The notes: a model not told the origin generated them from the letters alone. A stretch of DNA of 64,000 nt from Actinernus sp. WN-2022 (GCA_030867875.1 JAOWCC010001634.1:35359867-35423866), one strand, 5' to 3'; counted from the stretch's first letter, positions 33,392 through 48,300 are shown. Program-made: numbers and translations.

Positions 33392-36300
33392 TCCAGATAA
33401 AGGTTGATCATTGTTTTTAGTCAAGACAGGTACATGTACATATACATTCCATGCATTAATGGCTCTAGAGCACGTTTTTTTTTGTTGATTTCATGATAAG
33501 CTTTCTGATCATGTCTTCCTTGAATGGCTACATTTGTAGTGATTTAAACTCGTGAAACTTCACAACAGGGTTAGGTATTGGCTCTTGACTGATTTCTTGG
33601 TTTCTGAAATGCTACATTGTATTTAATACAGCTGTGCTTTCCAGGAGTCATAGGGGGTTGCAACCCCTGAACCCACCCCCTGGATCCACCTCTGCAAAAT
33701 AGCATTGAACACCACTTCCCTTTTCATTTTTCTCTATAGGGTGACCAGTTTGTGTATGAGGAAGACTGGGGAGAACAACTTGTCAAGAAGCACCATCCTA
33801 CCCTGGCTATTCTTGATGTCGATAAGGGTGACATCAGGGTTATTGATGGTATCCCTGATCATCTGTCAGTGGGTCAGGTAAGTGTTTTGTTACTAAATAT
33901 ATGCATTATTTGATTAGTTTAAATTTGTTTACCTAGTTGAAAATGTTTTTTGTAGTAGTTGAAAAAACTTTACCTACATTGCAGTTGTATTGACCTAGTT
34001 TGATTCACCTAGTTTTATTTCAATTTTACCTAGTAGGTTAGTTTTTTCCAACCTAGTTTGGGTCAAATTGACCTACATGTAGGTTGATTTGTGTTGGGTC
34101 ACATTGACCTAAGTACTGTAGGTTGATTTGGGTTGGGTCAAATTAACCTAAGTTTGACCTAACCGACAACATATATGGCTACTTAACTAAAGGTATTTAT
34201 ATGAGAGCTATGATTGGTCAAGTAATGAATACATGTTTAGTCTGTATAAGTACCATGTAAGTGAATTGGATCCTATTTTTCCCATTTTTATTGGCCCATG
34301 CATGGGTTTTGCAGTTACATGTAGGTGGCCATTATATTTATAAGCAGGGGGGAATTGATCCATAACTTACAGTACAGACCTAATTGTACTAACCTTATTT
34401 GTAAGAGGTATTTAAAGTGCCTATCACCCTTTGGCAATTTTGATAGCTTATGAACCTCAGAAACGTTTTGAGTACTTCTGTGAAGAAAGTTTTGGTTTAA
34501 AGTGAATACTTTATGTTCTACGCTTGTTTGAAATCGTGTAAATGTGACCTTTCCTGACCCATGACCGCGTAAGTAAAAGCCTGGGTCGAAACCTGGGTAG
34601 ACGTCATCTCATTAATGCATTATTGTCCATGGCACCTTTTTATCACAACAACATCGATGCATAGAAAATATACACAGTTTTTGAGTTGTTAGTAAAGAAA
34701 AAAGTCATTTTAGTCAACATGTTAAGTATTTCTTCAAATGATTGCAAAGCCGAATTAATTATATGACGTCAAGATGACGTCTATACAGGTATCGACCCAA
34801 GCTTTTTCTTACGCGGTGATGGGTCAGGAAAGGTTACATTTACATGATTTCAAACAAGCGTAGAACATAAAGTATTCACTCAAAACCAAAACTTTCTTCA
34901 CAGAAGTACTCAAAACTTTTCGGAGGTTCATAAGCTATCAAAATAGTAGTATACAACTGTACTATATTCACTCCATTGAACCAGCTTGGACTGATTATTG
35001 TACAGATTTCTTACCATTATAATTGATTTAAGATGTTGCAATGTAGTTGAGGATATGTTCAGGTTTTAAAGATTTGAATAATAATGTCTTAATTTCTATC
35101 CATATTTCCTTCTGCAGGCACTATGGGGTCCAGGAGAATCAGGTGTTGTGTTCTCTGGGTGGTGGCATGATCCTTACCGACTGGGTCTAACATATTGTAC
35201 AAATCGGAGGTATGAGATTGGTGTACATAGCACCAATCAAAATATGTGCCATTTAGTACAGTATGATCGAGTCACCGAATTGTATATCTGATACAATTTA
35301 GTGCGAATAATGTAATGTACATTGTACTTATGAAATGAAAAGTGTAAAATAAGAGTTTGGCGCTATAGTTTGCATTGCAGACAATATTATGCGCAGCATA
35401 CATAAAACACAGGTCCCATAATGGTGTACCATGCATCAAGACAGGAGTTTTATGTTAATTCAGTTGACATTTTGCTCCAGGGGAACTAATGCTAGTTATA
35501 GTATTATGTAACTGATACACAGCAGGATTCTAATTAGCTTAGATAGTATTCTGTATATCATTTGATAAAGTACTCTAATTAGCTTAGTATTATGTATCAT
35601 TTAATACAGAATACTAATAAATATAGCTACCCATGTGACTTGAATATTGTATTGGGGAGTATTGCCAAAATATCTGGAAAACACAACATATCTATACATA
35701 TTGTCTAGACGTTTGATAAATCATGTACAGAATTTGTGTCCGTATACTTTATTGAATTTAAAAAGTCTTGCTTCCAGCTCGAGTATGTAAATCCCATAAA
35801 GCATGGCTACTCATTCTGTATCTATTACTTTATTGCTTTTTGATCACAGAAGTGGCATCTTTTACATTTTGCTTGATGGAACTTATACAGGTTTTGGTGA
35901 GTAAACAGTTTTGGCATTTCCCTCTCTGTCCCCCTTAAAAAAATGAATGATCAGTACAGGCCAGCTTTCTAGAAAAGTACTTGTCTGTATTTGCTTTATT
36001 TCAATAGCTTTATCAGCAGTAACAGACAGAGTAGGTGGCTGTATGAGGATGAGTAGCTGGCAGAGCTCCAGCAGGAGCTGGCCGGTTCTATTGAAACCCT
36101 TGATGTACCTAGACAGCAATTCAATGCTTTTTTTTGTTGTTTACCACATTTACCTTTTTAATAAAATAAACAATAATAATGTAAGTTTGCCACATGAGAA
36201 GGCAACATGATGAAGTGGTTAATTTGCACATTTGGATTGATCACAATATTTATTAATCCAGATGCTGCAAGGTTAACGGCCTGTTTCCAATTTAAAAATG

Positions 36301-39300
36301 GCCAGTTATTTGCCCTCCTCAGAAAGTTGGATTCTCGGCATCATTTTTTTGCCAGCTTAAGTGCATTAACCCTATAAATAAATGTCATAATATGTTAATT
36401 TGTTTTATCTTAATTTACAGAACAATTAAGTAGCCCTGGTGATGCTATCATCTCTCCTAGGTTTAATCCACAAATGGATCAACTGGTAGGTATTAAAATC
36501 AATAGCTTAGATACCATGAATATAGCAGGCATTGCAAGGTTGCATATTTGCATATACTTGATATATATCTAGATCGAATCGCTGTAGTTTACCGGTAAAC
36601 ATGTGTACTTAACAAATTTACAATAGTTTACCGTGGTAATATTGAACTATTTGATCCATAAAAAGTGTCACGGCCGTGACACGGTAAACTAAAGGCCGTG
36701 ACACCGTAAACTAACGGCCGTGACACCGTAAAAACACAATAAATGTGACGGCCGTCAACCAACCGTCACATCACCGTCAACCAACCGTCACATCACCGTC
36801 AACTTACAGGAACCAACACATTGATTTATTCGTTTAATTTTCATGTATTTATTAATTTCAGTTTTCAAGCATGGTCATTGATCTTTCGATTAATGTGGTG
36901 GCTCCTAAAGGAGCCGTTTTTGTGGTTCTTGTGGTTCTTCTATTATCCCTCAAACTTCCACGGTAGTAGAAGGGATTCAGCCCTCATCGTTGTCGTGTCC
37001 TCCTTTCTTTCACCTAGCTTACGTCTACAAGAAACTTCAAAACTTCTAACAGAGGTCTTGTTGTCCTTGATCGTCTTGGTCAGCGTTGATGTATAGCAAT
37101 CGGAGTCGACGAGCTTCAATTCGGCAATTCCGATAAAATCTCGTAATGTTGTTCTCGAAACATTCATCACTTGCATTGCTTTTCTCATGCTGCAATGGTT
37201 TTCCCGAATGCAGTCCAGAACCTTCGCATACCTGACATGGACAAATGAAAGGTCACGAAGGCTCACTTTCAATTTTATCGGCTCTTGCTGATCAGGTTCA
37301 TCGTCTTGTACTTCTGGATCTGCTGGATCTGCTGGATCTACTGTTCTTTTTCTTAACTCTTCTTGTGCACCCTTGAGCAGCTCATCTGTCAGTCAGTTTT
37401 ACCAACATCTCTCTGTCAACCACTCTCGCAACTTCGTCGATCCCAACACCGGAGTCCACACAAACACCATAGAGGGTCTATGGGGTATAGTGAAAAGGAA
37501 ATTTAAACAGATGAACGGGACGCCCTACAACAATTAATCTACCCAGTTACCTCGACGAATTTATTTGGAAAAGACGACACGACAATCACTTCCAAGCGAT
37601 CCTAGACGACATTGCTGCAGGCTACTGAAACAAAGACCTCCACACAAAAACGGCTTTTTTAAGAGCCAAAACATATTGACAAAAGTTCACTGATCATATT
37701 GCTAAATAACTTTTGAAATAAAAATAAACTTTTTTCTCACGGGAACCTATCCCCTACCGTTACTTCACCGTTACTTCACCGTTACTTCACCGTTACTTCA
37801 CCGTTACTTCACCGTTACTTCACCGTTACTTCACCGTGATACGGCCGTCACTTTTATTGCCGTTACATTACCGTGTCACGGCCGTTACATTACCGTGTCA
37901 CGGCCGTTACATTACCGTGTCACGGCCGTTACATTACCGTGTCACGGCCGTTACATTACCGTGACGCTGTTACATTACCGTGACACGGCCGTTACATTAC
38001 CGTGACGCTGTTACATTACCGTGTCACGGCCGTTACATTACCGTGTCACGGCCGTTACATTACCGTGACGCTGTTACATTACCGTGACACGGCCGTGACA
38101 CTTTTTATGGATCAAATAGTTCAATATTACCGTTTACCGTGGTGTGTCCTATTCTATTTACCACGTTTTGCGTCATCGCATTGTTGTGGATTTCACAAGA
38201 CGCTAAGCCCACAGCAATTTTGACCATGCAAAACGTAGTAAATAAGAGGACGTACCACGGGAAACTATCGTAAATTTGTGTTTTACAATAACAAACGAGA
38301 AATAGTCAAGCTGAAGAGCCTTGAAAACGATGGAAATTGTGAGAGAATAGCATTTGATTCTAGCTAGCACGCTATCACGTAATCCATGGCACGAGCAATG
38401 ACGCAATCCATGGTATGTCCTCTAATTTCCAATGGCAATAAGCCAATCAGAAAACGAGAAACTGAGTTGTTGTTGTAAAAAAATTCTTCTATCAACTAAA
38501 GGTATATGTTGCAAGAGATGTCGTAGGAGTGCATATGTGTTGTATGAAGCTAGTACAGGTAAGAAATGCCATATACATGTAATGACAATACAATAAATGC
38601 TAATTAGGGGTGGACCATTAGAAATCCTGGGAGGGGGGGGGGGGGGGGGGGGGGGTGGGTAGTCAAAAAAAAAAAAATTCGTACAAGGCTAAATGTCTCC
38701 AAAAAAAATTCCTGCAAAGCACTAAGGCACAAAAAAAAATTCTTGCAAAGGAACCGATGCATTGTTCAATTTTTGTTTTGGAAAATACTAGCACTTCAGT
38801 TTTACCAAATATAGTTCTAAAGATTACCAACACAGTCTGTGTAACTGATTTTCAGGTATTTCCAGATGAAAACAACCTTCATAAAAATAGTTTACTCACT
38901 TGTTGTCATGGAAATATCAACTGGCCTTAATTACTGAAGGCTCAAATTATTCTCTGATGCCAGCAGTTTAACGTCAGGTTTCATTGAGTAAACTTCAATG
39001 TCCACATTCTCAAAGATTACAGAGTCTGTGCCAGTAATTTCGAACACATGGACATCTTTTCATGTATTGTCTTGTGCAAAACATCATGGACAATGAAATC
39101 TTGGGGTATGCATTTTTGATTTGGCCTGAATAGAGCCAAGCAATGCAAGACCGTGGGACTATATGAATTCTAAGGCGATCGAATTAAATTCCTCACATCA
39201 CTGGGCTCGTTACAAAAAACTGCGGCTCAAAGTAAATAAACAAGTCAAGGAATGTAAAGCAAATTACTATAAAGATCTGATTAGACAAAACAAAGGAAAT

Positions 39301-42300
39301 TCAGGTGCTCTATGGAAAACTATAAATGAATGACTTGCCGTAATAAGATCTAATAATGGCTTCCAGCCGACCTTTATCCAATCTGAATGATCTGATGGAG
39401 TACAGTTAACAGAGCCAGTGTTGATCGCTTGTGCTCTTAACAACTGACCACTTCACATCGATCAGACCTTTGTTAGCAGCAAAGTTTCAATCTCTGGTCG
39501 GCGCCATTGACAGCATTACTCCAGCTAGGACAAATAACCGTGAAAATGTCTTTCGCTTTTCGAACATTTCCGAGAGCTTTGTTTTTAAAATTATTAGAGG
39601 TTTGAAAACAAACAAAGCTATTGGTTTAGACCGAATCAGCTCGAGGCTACTAAATGACTCGGCCGTGTGTATGACTCCAGGTTTAACCAAACTGTTTAAT
39701 CGTTCGCTGGACTCAAGTATTTTCCCAGCCATCTGGAAACATGCAAGGAAAAGTTACCGCCCTGTTCAAATCCGGCGATCGCTCTGATTCAGTTTAACAA
39801 TTACAGGCCTATCACAATTATATTCTACCTGCTGTAAGTAAGATTCTTGAAAGGGCTGTACATCATCAACTCTACGGCTATCTCTCGAAAGAGAAAATCC
39901 TCTTACCTAATCAGTTTGGTTTCCGCCCGAGGTTATCTACTGAAATTGGCTTAGCACACATTCTACAACACATGGAGAATGGCAAGGTGACTGGTGCAGT
40001 ATTCTTAGACGTGTCCAAGGCTTTTGTGACTCAGTGTGGACCACAACCTTTTGCTGACAAAGCACAAGGTCATTGGTGCTTGCAGTGAAGTTGTAATTTG
40101 GTTTACCTCCTACCTTGATAACCGACACCAGATAACTGCAATAGGCGACTCTCAGTCCTTTTCGTGCTCAGTGCGAGTTGGCGTGCCACAAGGGAGTATT
40201 CTCGGTCCTCTCTTGTTCTTGGTTTACGTCAATGACCTTCCTATTACTGTAGATCATTGCCAAGTACGCTGATGTATGCTGATGACACCGTGATATACTG
40301 TAGCCGTCCTTCTATCAATGGCATCGAACATTGCTTAAATCATGACTTGGCAAAATTGGCTCTTGGTTTCGTATAAATCGCCTGACTTTGAATACTTCTA
40401 AATTTAAGTTTATGTCCACATTTAAACTGAAATTTTGCTCTAGCATCGATGTCATAATAGACAACGTGCCCCTCGAACGCTCTGATAATATCAAGTACCT
40501 CGGTATTATATTTACTAAGCATATGACTTGGCATGACCAGGTGAGGCCTTATCTATTAAAGTAAACCAAAGGATTGGTCTGGTCAAGCGCATCAGGCACT
40601 TATATCCCCTCGAGACACGCCTTACTTTGTATAATAGTTTAGTATGTCCACTTTTTGACTACGCTGATGCAATATGGGGTGACAAATGCAACTCAACCCT
40701 CGTAGACGATCTTCAGATTTTGCAAAATAAGGCCGCCAAGATGATAATTCTTGAATTTACCTGGTTATAGTTCTTCAGCATAAGCCTTGTCAAATCTCAA
40801 TTGGCCTACTCGTTCCAAACGTCGTCTTGTACATCGTCATATTTTAATATATGTGTCAATTGATTGATTGATTGATTTTAATATCTTAAAGAACAGTGAC
40901 ATTCACATGTATAATACAAGGAGAAAGAACGATTTTTAATAGACTTCCAAGAATCAAGCTTAATTATGGCAAACAACGTTTATATATATATATTGTACCA
41001 AGGTTTTAGCGAATGGAATACTTTAGATAATTCGTTGCAGGAAATCCCTAACTCTTTTTAAACAAAATGTCAAAAGACATGTTTTTGAATTGTCATAAAT
41101 TTTAGCTCTTAAGTCACTCTATAAATGTATTTTTAGCCTAGTTTTTAACTCAAGATTATGTATCAGTCAATTCCAAACCCGTGCATGCCCCCCCCCCCCC
41201 CCCCCGGGCCACCCCCAGGCATTTCAAAATTTTGAAAATATTTCGATCAAATGCCCCACTACCAAGGCAGAAAAACTGTTCAAATGCCCCAATGCACCAG
41301 TTTTTCATCCAGGCTGTTCAAATGCCCCACCATCGGGGACAAGGCAAAGACTATTGACAAATAAATGAAATCATTGTTTTATTGACAATCTCTGACTCAA
41401 GAAATTCACATGAAACACCGACGGTGAAAACCACCTTCAACCGGTCAGGGATGAGAACAATCATTTCTACCGGCTCGATCGTATATACTTTATAATAAAC
41501 GTAATGGTTTGAAATTGAATATGTTAGCTTATGTTGTTGGTATATAAAGTACATGTATGTAACAGGCACCAATCGGCTGTCGAGGGTCGCAGCAAATTCA
41601 ACTTATCACAACTCTTGTCACGCACTTAATATCACGCAGCAGTCGGTCAAAGTTTACGAAGCAAAGCAAAACAACATAGTTTATAGATTTAAACATAAAC
41701 AATTTACCTCTGAAAGTGGCCTTCAAATTTGGCAGGTTCACTCTTTCAAGCCTCTACAAATGCGCAATCCTTATCCTGGAAGTCCTCGAAGACAAGTACG
41801 TTACGTTCGCCTCGTGCGTTCGCCATTTCGACGCTCGTAGACAGACAGAATATATTTTTGAACACTGATCAAATTCACCACCTCCTACCCACACTGTTTG
41901 TCAAATTCCCGCCCCTGAGGTCCTAGATACTCGTCAAATTCCCCACACTCGGGAGCAAGCCTCTGATCAAATGCCCGGGGGTGGCCCGGTGGGGGGGGGG
42001 GGGGGGGGGGGAGGGGGGGGATGCACGGGTTTGGAATTGACTTATACATTATTGTATTTTTATTTTTGTTTCTTATTTATGTGCACTGAAAAAAAAAAAT
42101 CGTGCCGAGCTATCGCCTTAAAAAAAAATTTCTTGCAGAACTCACACTGCTAAAAAAAATATCGTGCACAAAAAGTTTTCCACCCCCCCCCCCCCCCTCC
42201 CAGGATTTCTAATGGTCCACCCCTTATGTAGGAAGGTATGAATGTACAAAAGAGTATTAATCATTAATTACTATAATTATTATTATCTGCATGTTCGTAG

Positions 42301-45300
42301 AACTTTTTAAATTTAAAGTACCATGAAATTTTGGCGACACGTTAATTTAGCGATTTTGAAAAATCCATATTTAGCGGCACTTTAATTTAGCGATTTTTCG
42401 TAAATTTTGGAACATAAGTCACTTAATTTTCGCGATTTCACGAACTGAAGCTTTGGCGAATTTATTCAAAACTTTTACGACGATAATAGAACATTTATGT
42501 GATAAAATCATAAAAGTTGTCAAGCTGAAATGACTGAAATGTGCACGAGACATTCGATACACGTCATAATCGACCGTCAAACAGCATGATTGTGTGAAAC
42601 TGACCAGATGGCGGAATTTCATATTGTACGCACTTTAATTTAGCGACGATTTAAATTTAGGCCATCCCTATTTTATTTTCCGTTTCTCATCGTCCGACCG
42701 ACCCATTTTTGTGGCTTTATGTAAATATAAAACAAAATTGGGGGGAGGGGTAGGGGTGAATAAACCCTAGAGCAGCTCCTGGAAGCTCATGCTCGAGGGT
42801 AGGTTACACAATAGTTTCGGCGTACGGACGACGACATCGATGGTTTCGTCGTCCATGTTGGTTTGTAACCTCGCCTGTGCAACCGTGCCTTATTAGTTCC
42901 AGTCTCTCCGCACATTTTTTATTATAATTTTATTTCCTCACCCGACCGACCGACCCAATTTTTGAAAACCCCACCGATGAGAAACGAAAAAAAAATAAGG
43001 ATGGCCTTAGCGACACTTAATTTTGGTGCATAAAAATCGCTAAATTCGCTAAATTTAAGTGTCGCCAAAATTTCATGTAATAAGGTAACTTTCCCCTCTC
43101 GAAAGTTTTCTGTGATAATATGTCTTATTTTGTATTTCTGTTTCATCAAGTATGACTGGAAAACGAAGACAACAAGCATTGTGATTGACTTTGTGGACCA
43201 ACCAGGAGGTAGGTAGCCTAGCAGGGTACATAAGAACTACATGTATATGTTCATTAAAGATAAACCCTAAACTAATTACAACCTTAACAACATAGCCTTG
43301 GTTCATACAGTCTCGAAAAGTCCTCGAATTTGACTGTTCTTCTTGAAAAGTCCTTTTAAAAATCCAAATATGTCTTTGAAAAGTACTTGAATTCTAGGAA
43401 TAGGTCTTGAAAAGTCTTGAATTCTTACTAAGCAAATTTTTCAGAAATAAAACTATAAAGGAATTTACATAATTGTTAAATAATTGTTTTGATAGTTGCA
43501 AACACTGATGGCATCCTTATGTACTGTAAGTATTAGTACTTGAAAAGTAAAACGTTGTCCTTGAATATTAAGGGACATTCGATTGGCCATATTAGGGTGG
43601 GCTCGATTGACCGTATTCCGGAATAAGAATACACAGAATAATCACTATAAATCGCTAATATCAGGATTTTAGTCACTGGAATACAACATGTGACTGTATC
43701 ATATGTCAGCAAACCGATGTGTAGCTTACAGTGTAAAATGTGCCTGAACCAGAGCTTTTCAGAAACTATTCCATCTATTCTTATTCTGGAATTCATACGG
43801 TCAATCGAAAAGTCCTTGAATTTTGGTTGGCTGAAGCAGTACAAACCATGGTATATAATGGCCAAAAATTAAGTAGTTATACCCCCTTCGTACCCTGAAG
43901 TAGTACGAACCATGGTATATAATGGACAAAAAATAAGTAGTTATACCCTCCTTTGTATACTGAAGCTGTACTAACCATGGTATATAATGGACAATAATTA
44001 AGTAGTTATACCCCCTTTGTATACTGAAGCTGGACTAACCATGGTATATAATGGACAATAATTAAGTAGTTATACCCCCTTTGTATACTGAAGCTGGACT
44101 AACCATGGTATATAATGAGGTTGACCGTGCCAGCCGAAATATTGGTCAAATATAATTATTCCCAAACCGTACAAATCAGCTTTGCATCATTCTATTATTA
44201 CTTATACAATTTTGCTGATTAGATCCCTCCGAGGAGATCCGGTCCTTCTACTTCGTCTGTTGTCCTTGCAATTTTTTTACTGAAGAATTAAGTAGTTATA
44301 CCCCTCCACCTTTGTACCATGTAGTACCAGTCCAGATAACTTTAACAAGCCCGCCTATCTTTGTTTCCAGATGATAGTTTTCCTGGTTTGTACCTAACTG
44401 CTTTGCCTGAACGGTGCTGGAGTTCAGATGGTACACAATTGATATTCATGTCGTTTTGGAGAAGTTCAATGGTGGGTTAATGTGCTCCATAGCAAATAGC
44501 ATGAATGTGTGCGTTAAACTTTAGAAATAGGAATTTAATTTAACACCAGTCTAAGACGTTGAACTGCGTCTGGTTGGCTGGTAAGCTCTTCATCTCAATT
44601 GTCTTATGTGTGTTGGGCGCAATTGCGAAAGTAGCTGAATTTGTTGTTGTTTCATTCTAGCTCTGAGGGTTCAACTGGGTTTTCCGCTTTTTCTTCCTAC
44701 ACAAAAATGAACTTGCTAATTAACAAATTGATGTAACTTTGCCATGCGTGTGTCTTTCCTCTTATAACCGCAGATGTCATGCATATAAAAGACGCCAAAA
44801 CGTGACGAGAACATTATCAAAGTAGTACGTCTTGAGGCGCAGTCGAGTAGCTATTAGGCGACAGACGCACGGCAAAATGACATCTATTTGTTTTGTTCTA
44901 TAACCCTAAGGGACCGTCGACATATTCTCAGTGCCCAAATACTATTTGGTCTTAATGCCCCACACTAACGTCCACGCCTAAACCCCTTTCTTCTTAAACC
45001 GTCCAGTAGGACGTTAAGCGGGACACTAAGAATATGTCGACGGTCCCTATCCGTGCATCTGTATCCGTATTCTAACAACTGGCGTCACTTTGATGCCTTT
45101 ATGAATAAATACTGTGCTTTTCAATGTACGCAGTTTGTACGTTTGTGTTGAATTTCGGCACAACGTGACATGTTATTTCCTGGTGTTATTACAGCACATC
45201 CTGGTCGTCGACGTGCCAAAGAAATCTGTTACGAGGTTAACAAAAGGTATGGGCTAAATTCAGGATTTAGGAGTTAAAGGGGAATTTTCAACGCTCAAAT

Positions 45301-48300
45301 AAAACACTTTCTCGCTAAAGAAAGACAACAAATAATGAGTATGTTTTGCATTTATACAGGACAAAATATGAGACAAAATGTTTTTGATGAAGGCGGCAAA
45401 GTTTCGAATGGATGAAAAATACTACTTTCAAGAGAAATCTACTGCAATTTGTAATCGGTTCACTGTAACCAAAGTAGTTATGTATGGGGTTATGGAGCCT
45501 GTCTGGCGACGGTGTGCAATGTACTGTTTAAAACACGAACAGCAGTGTTTTATCAAGTTTGTGTGACTTGATAAAACACGTGCTGTGAGTGTTTTAAACG
45601 GCTTCAAAAACGCTTTAAGAATGCAATGAAAGAAAGACGCACATCTCAAGGGAATGGTTACTTAATGAACCATTGAACCTTTGTATTCACAACGCCATGC
45701 AAAATATTCGAGTAATCACCGCCTGCAATTACGAACATCTCAAGGGAATGACATGAAGAAATTACCATACTATGTTGTTTGAAGCGGCGTTTCGCAATCG
45801 GCAAGAAGAATATGCACTTGAAGGATTTGGTGTCGTGGTTTACCTCGATAAAGTTCAAGACCTGGAAAGCGATGTGACTGACATGACGGCAGACTCTAAA
45901 TTTTTGACTCCGGCACAAAATATGTAAGTTTAATGCACGTTTTTATAATTTTACGGCTTTGAGTTTGGTTTAATAATTGGAACTAAACAGTGGCTCGGTA
46001 AACAAGTAATGGTAGTTGGATAACTTCATTTTAAAAATATTATCTGTGTATCTCGGTAGTCTGCTGATATTAGTAAATTTAGTGCAAAATTTATTATCTA
46101 GGTACCTTATGTTCCGTGTACTTTTTGCTATCTTTGGGTCTTTATCAGTGAATTCTTAATTAGGATGAAACTTTATATAAAATTTCATGTTCATTAATAT
46201 TCTTTATATAAAACGTTCATCCTAATTAGCAATTCAGTGAGAAAGCTGAAACATCAATAGAAATTCCATTGTCTCAATCATTAACCCCGTTTCCCTCTGG
46301 GACAGAATTCAAATCCCTCCGCGGGCCTTTTAGAATGATAAGATTTTATCAGGTATAAAGGAGCATGCACGTGACTGATTTGCTTCATCTGATTGGACAA
46401 AATGCTCATTAATTATTCATGAGTTTTTGAAGAATAATTAATACGTTAATGGGAGGAGGTTGTGCAAAGAGGATGCGCAATGAATAATGAATGAGTAATA
46501 ATAGTGAGTAATGAATAATTAATAAGTTAATGGGAGGGAGAGAGAGGGAGGGGAGGAAATAGTGAGCCTTTCAGAACAGAACCCCTACAGAACCCCATTT
46601 CCCTCTTCCTTCTTAACAAATATCCTTTCCCTCCTCCACCCTCCTGCGGCTATGAGTTATAGAGGTTTCTATTTTCAATATGCTCCCTCCCCCTCCCTCC
46701 TCCCCCTACTCCTACCTCCTCCTCCTACCTCTTCCTCCGCGCCCTTCCGCCCTTCCTCCCTCCTCATCCTTGTCAACAAATATCATTTCCCTATTCCTCC
46801 CTCCTCCCTCCCCCTCCCTCCTCCCCCTCCTCCTACCTCTTCCTCTCTCCTCCTCCTCCTCAACAAGTACTTGATTACTTGCTTGTTTTGAGCTGTCATA
46901 AATTTCTCTTTCATCTTAAAGGCTCTCTTAATTAGCGAGAAGAGAAAATGCGGTTTTCCTATTCTTAAAAGTGCCACTACGACGAAATTTGACCATTTCT
47001 GTTCTACTTTTTTGTCTTCCAAAACGATACACAGTGTCGAAAATACCCAATTTAGTGAAAAATATTACCAAAGGACCAAATTAACCTATGAATTTTGCAG
47101 AGTTTACCGTCGAAATTACGTCCGCCATTACTGAAGTGTGTTCCAAATACTTCGCCATTTTCGACCAGCGGTTTGCTGTCGTGACGTCATCTTCTCAACG
47201 TGTCGCTCTTGTAAATGCATTTTTCCATTCAAAACGTCTTTCTTTCCTTTCCTTTTTGGAAAAAAATTGTATAAACATGTATTTCACTTAAAAGTTCGTG
47301 GAAAAGTGTGTGTGAAACGTAGCCCCGCATGTTGTTGTGTGAGAAGATGACGTCACGTCCGCTGGAAACTAGCTCTGTCATAGCTCTATCACGGAACGTG
47401 TTCAAGTAATGGCGGACATAAAAACCCAAGATTCGGACCCCCAAAAATAAGACTTTCCATCGTCATATCAAAAAACGGTGTGGATAGGAAAAACATAGCA
47501 ACTTTACTTTACAAATACGCGAAAATATCACTATCTCAAAATTTGATCGTAGTGGCACTTTATTAAGGCAAGGTTTTTGAAATTGTCACTGACACCTTTT
47601 GCACACGGCCTTTCAAATGATCTCTAACAATCTCTAGATAGGTTCGTAGCATGAAAGGATTAAAGGGGCTATGTACATTCGTTTTTCCGGGCCGGATAGA
47701 GCTATTTCCACCGATTTTGATATGAACCTCTTGGCCATGTGCGATGCTTAAGATGAAAGCAAATATGCAAAAATAACTAACAAACAGTGTATATAAACAG
47801 TCTCCAGGGAAATTATATTGAAAATCCTTTCAATCAAGCATTGAGGGAGGGAAGTTTAACTGTTTGTATCCAATTAACAGCCACTAAACGAGCGATTACT
47901 CGATACATGCGCAGTACCATGACATAGCCCCTTTAAGTTGAAGCAAGAATTTCAGAAAACAAATGAAAGACTTCAAAAATGGACAATTTTTGCGAAAAAT
48001 CTTAGATTTTGGACAAAATCTAAAAACCACTGAATGTGTTTGGAAAATATTGATGTTCCTTTGAAAAGGATAAGGGTTCTGAACCTAGGTCATTAAATAT
48101 GTTGACACTGTATCCCATGTGGGAGGTTTTCAATGTACGTGAGCATGCGCAGTGCATATATTTTTCAATTCAGCGCATGCGCAGATGATATATTTTAGTA
48201 TGACGTCATTTGCGCACCCTCATTCATTAACTTATTCATATTCATTTCTCACTATTTCCTCCCGTCCCTCCCCCTTTCACTAATTTATTAATTATTCATT

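Larger units (their letters stand above)
36637..38132. mobile_element. Merlin/ISXO2-like DNA transposon, internally deleted (intron 10)
   Basis: TIRs begin TAATATTGAACTATTTGATC and continue through CATAAAAAGTGTCACGGCCG. The 10-mer TTTACCGTGG lies directly outside both ends (36627-36636 and 38133-38142), compatible with the 8-10-bp duplications of Merlin-type elements. Inside are the 3' ends of two genes pointing outward (psq-like HTH on minus, IS1595-type transposase on plus) with no 5' parts, plus GTCACGGCCGTTACATTACC-type minisatellites near the ends. Confidence 0.7.
38607..42223. mobile_element. TTA-flanked TIR element with homopolymer ends, 3617 bp with nested insertions (intron 11)
   Basis: TIRs are GGGGTGGACCATTAGAAATC (38607) and its inverse GATTTCTAATGGTCCACCCC (to 42223), each followed inward by a long G or C run and A-rich repeats. 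TTA flanks both sides (38604-38606 and 42224-42226). It contains a dead LINE (39130-41110) and another TIR element (41165-42042). No transposase of its own. Confidence 0.82.

Noticed and set aside
41971..42153. Gly-rich ORF start
   Set aside because: It arises from the poly-G run inside a transposon terminus.
46562..46891. Pro/Ser/Leu-rich frame
   Set aside because: Translation of a TCCTCC polypyrimidine tract.
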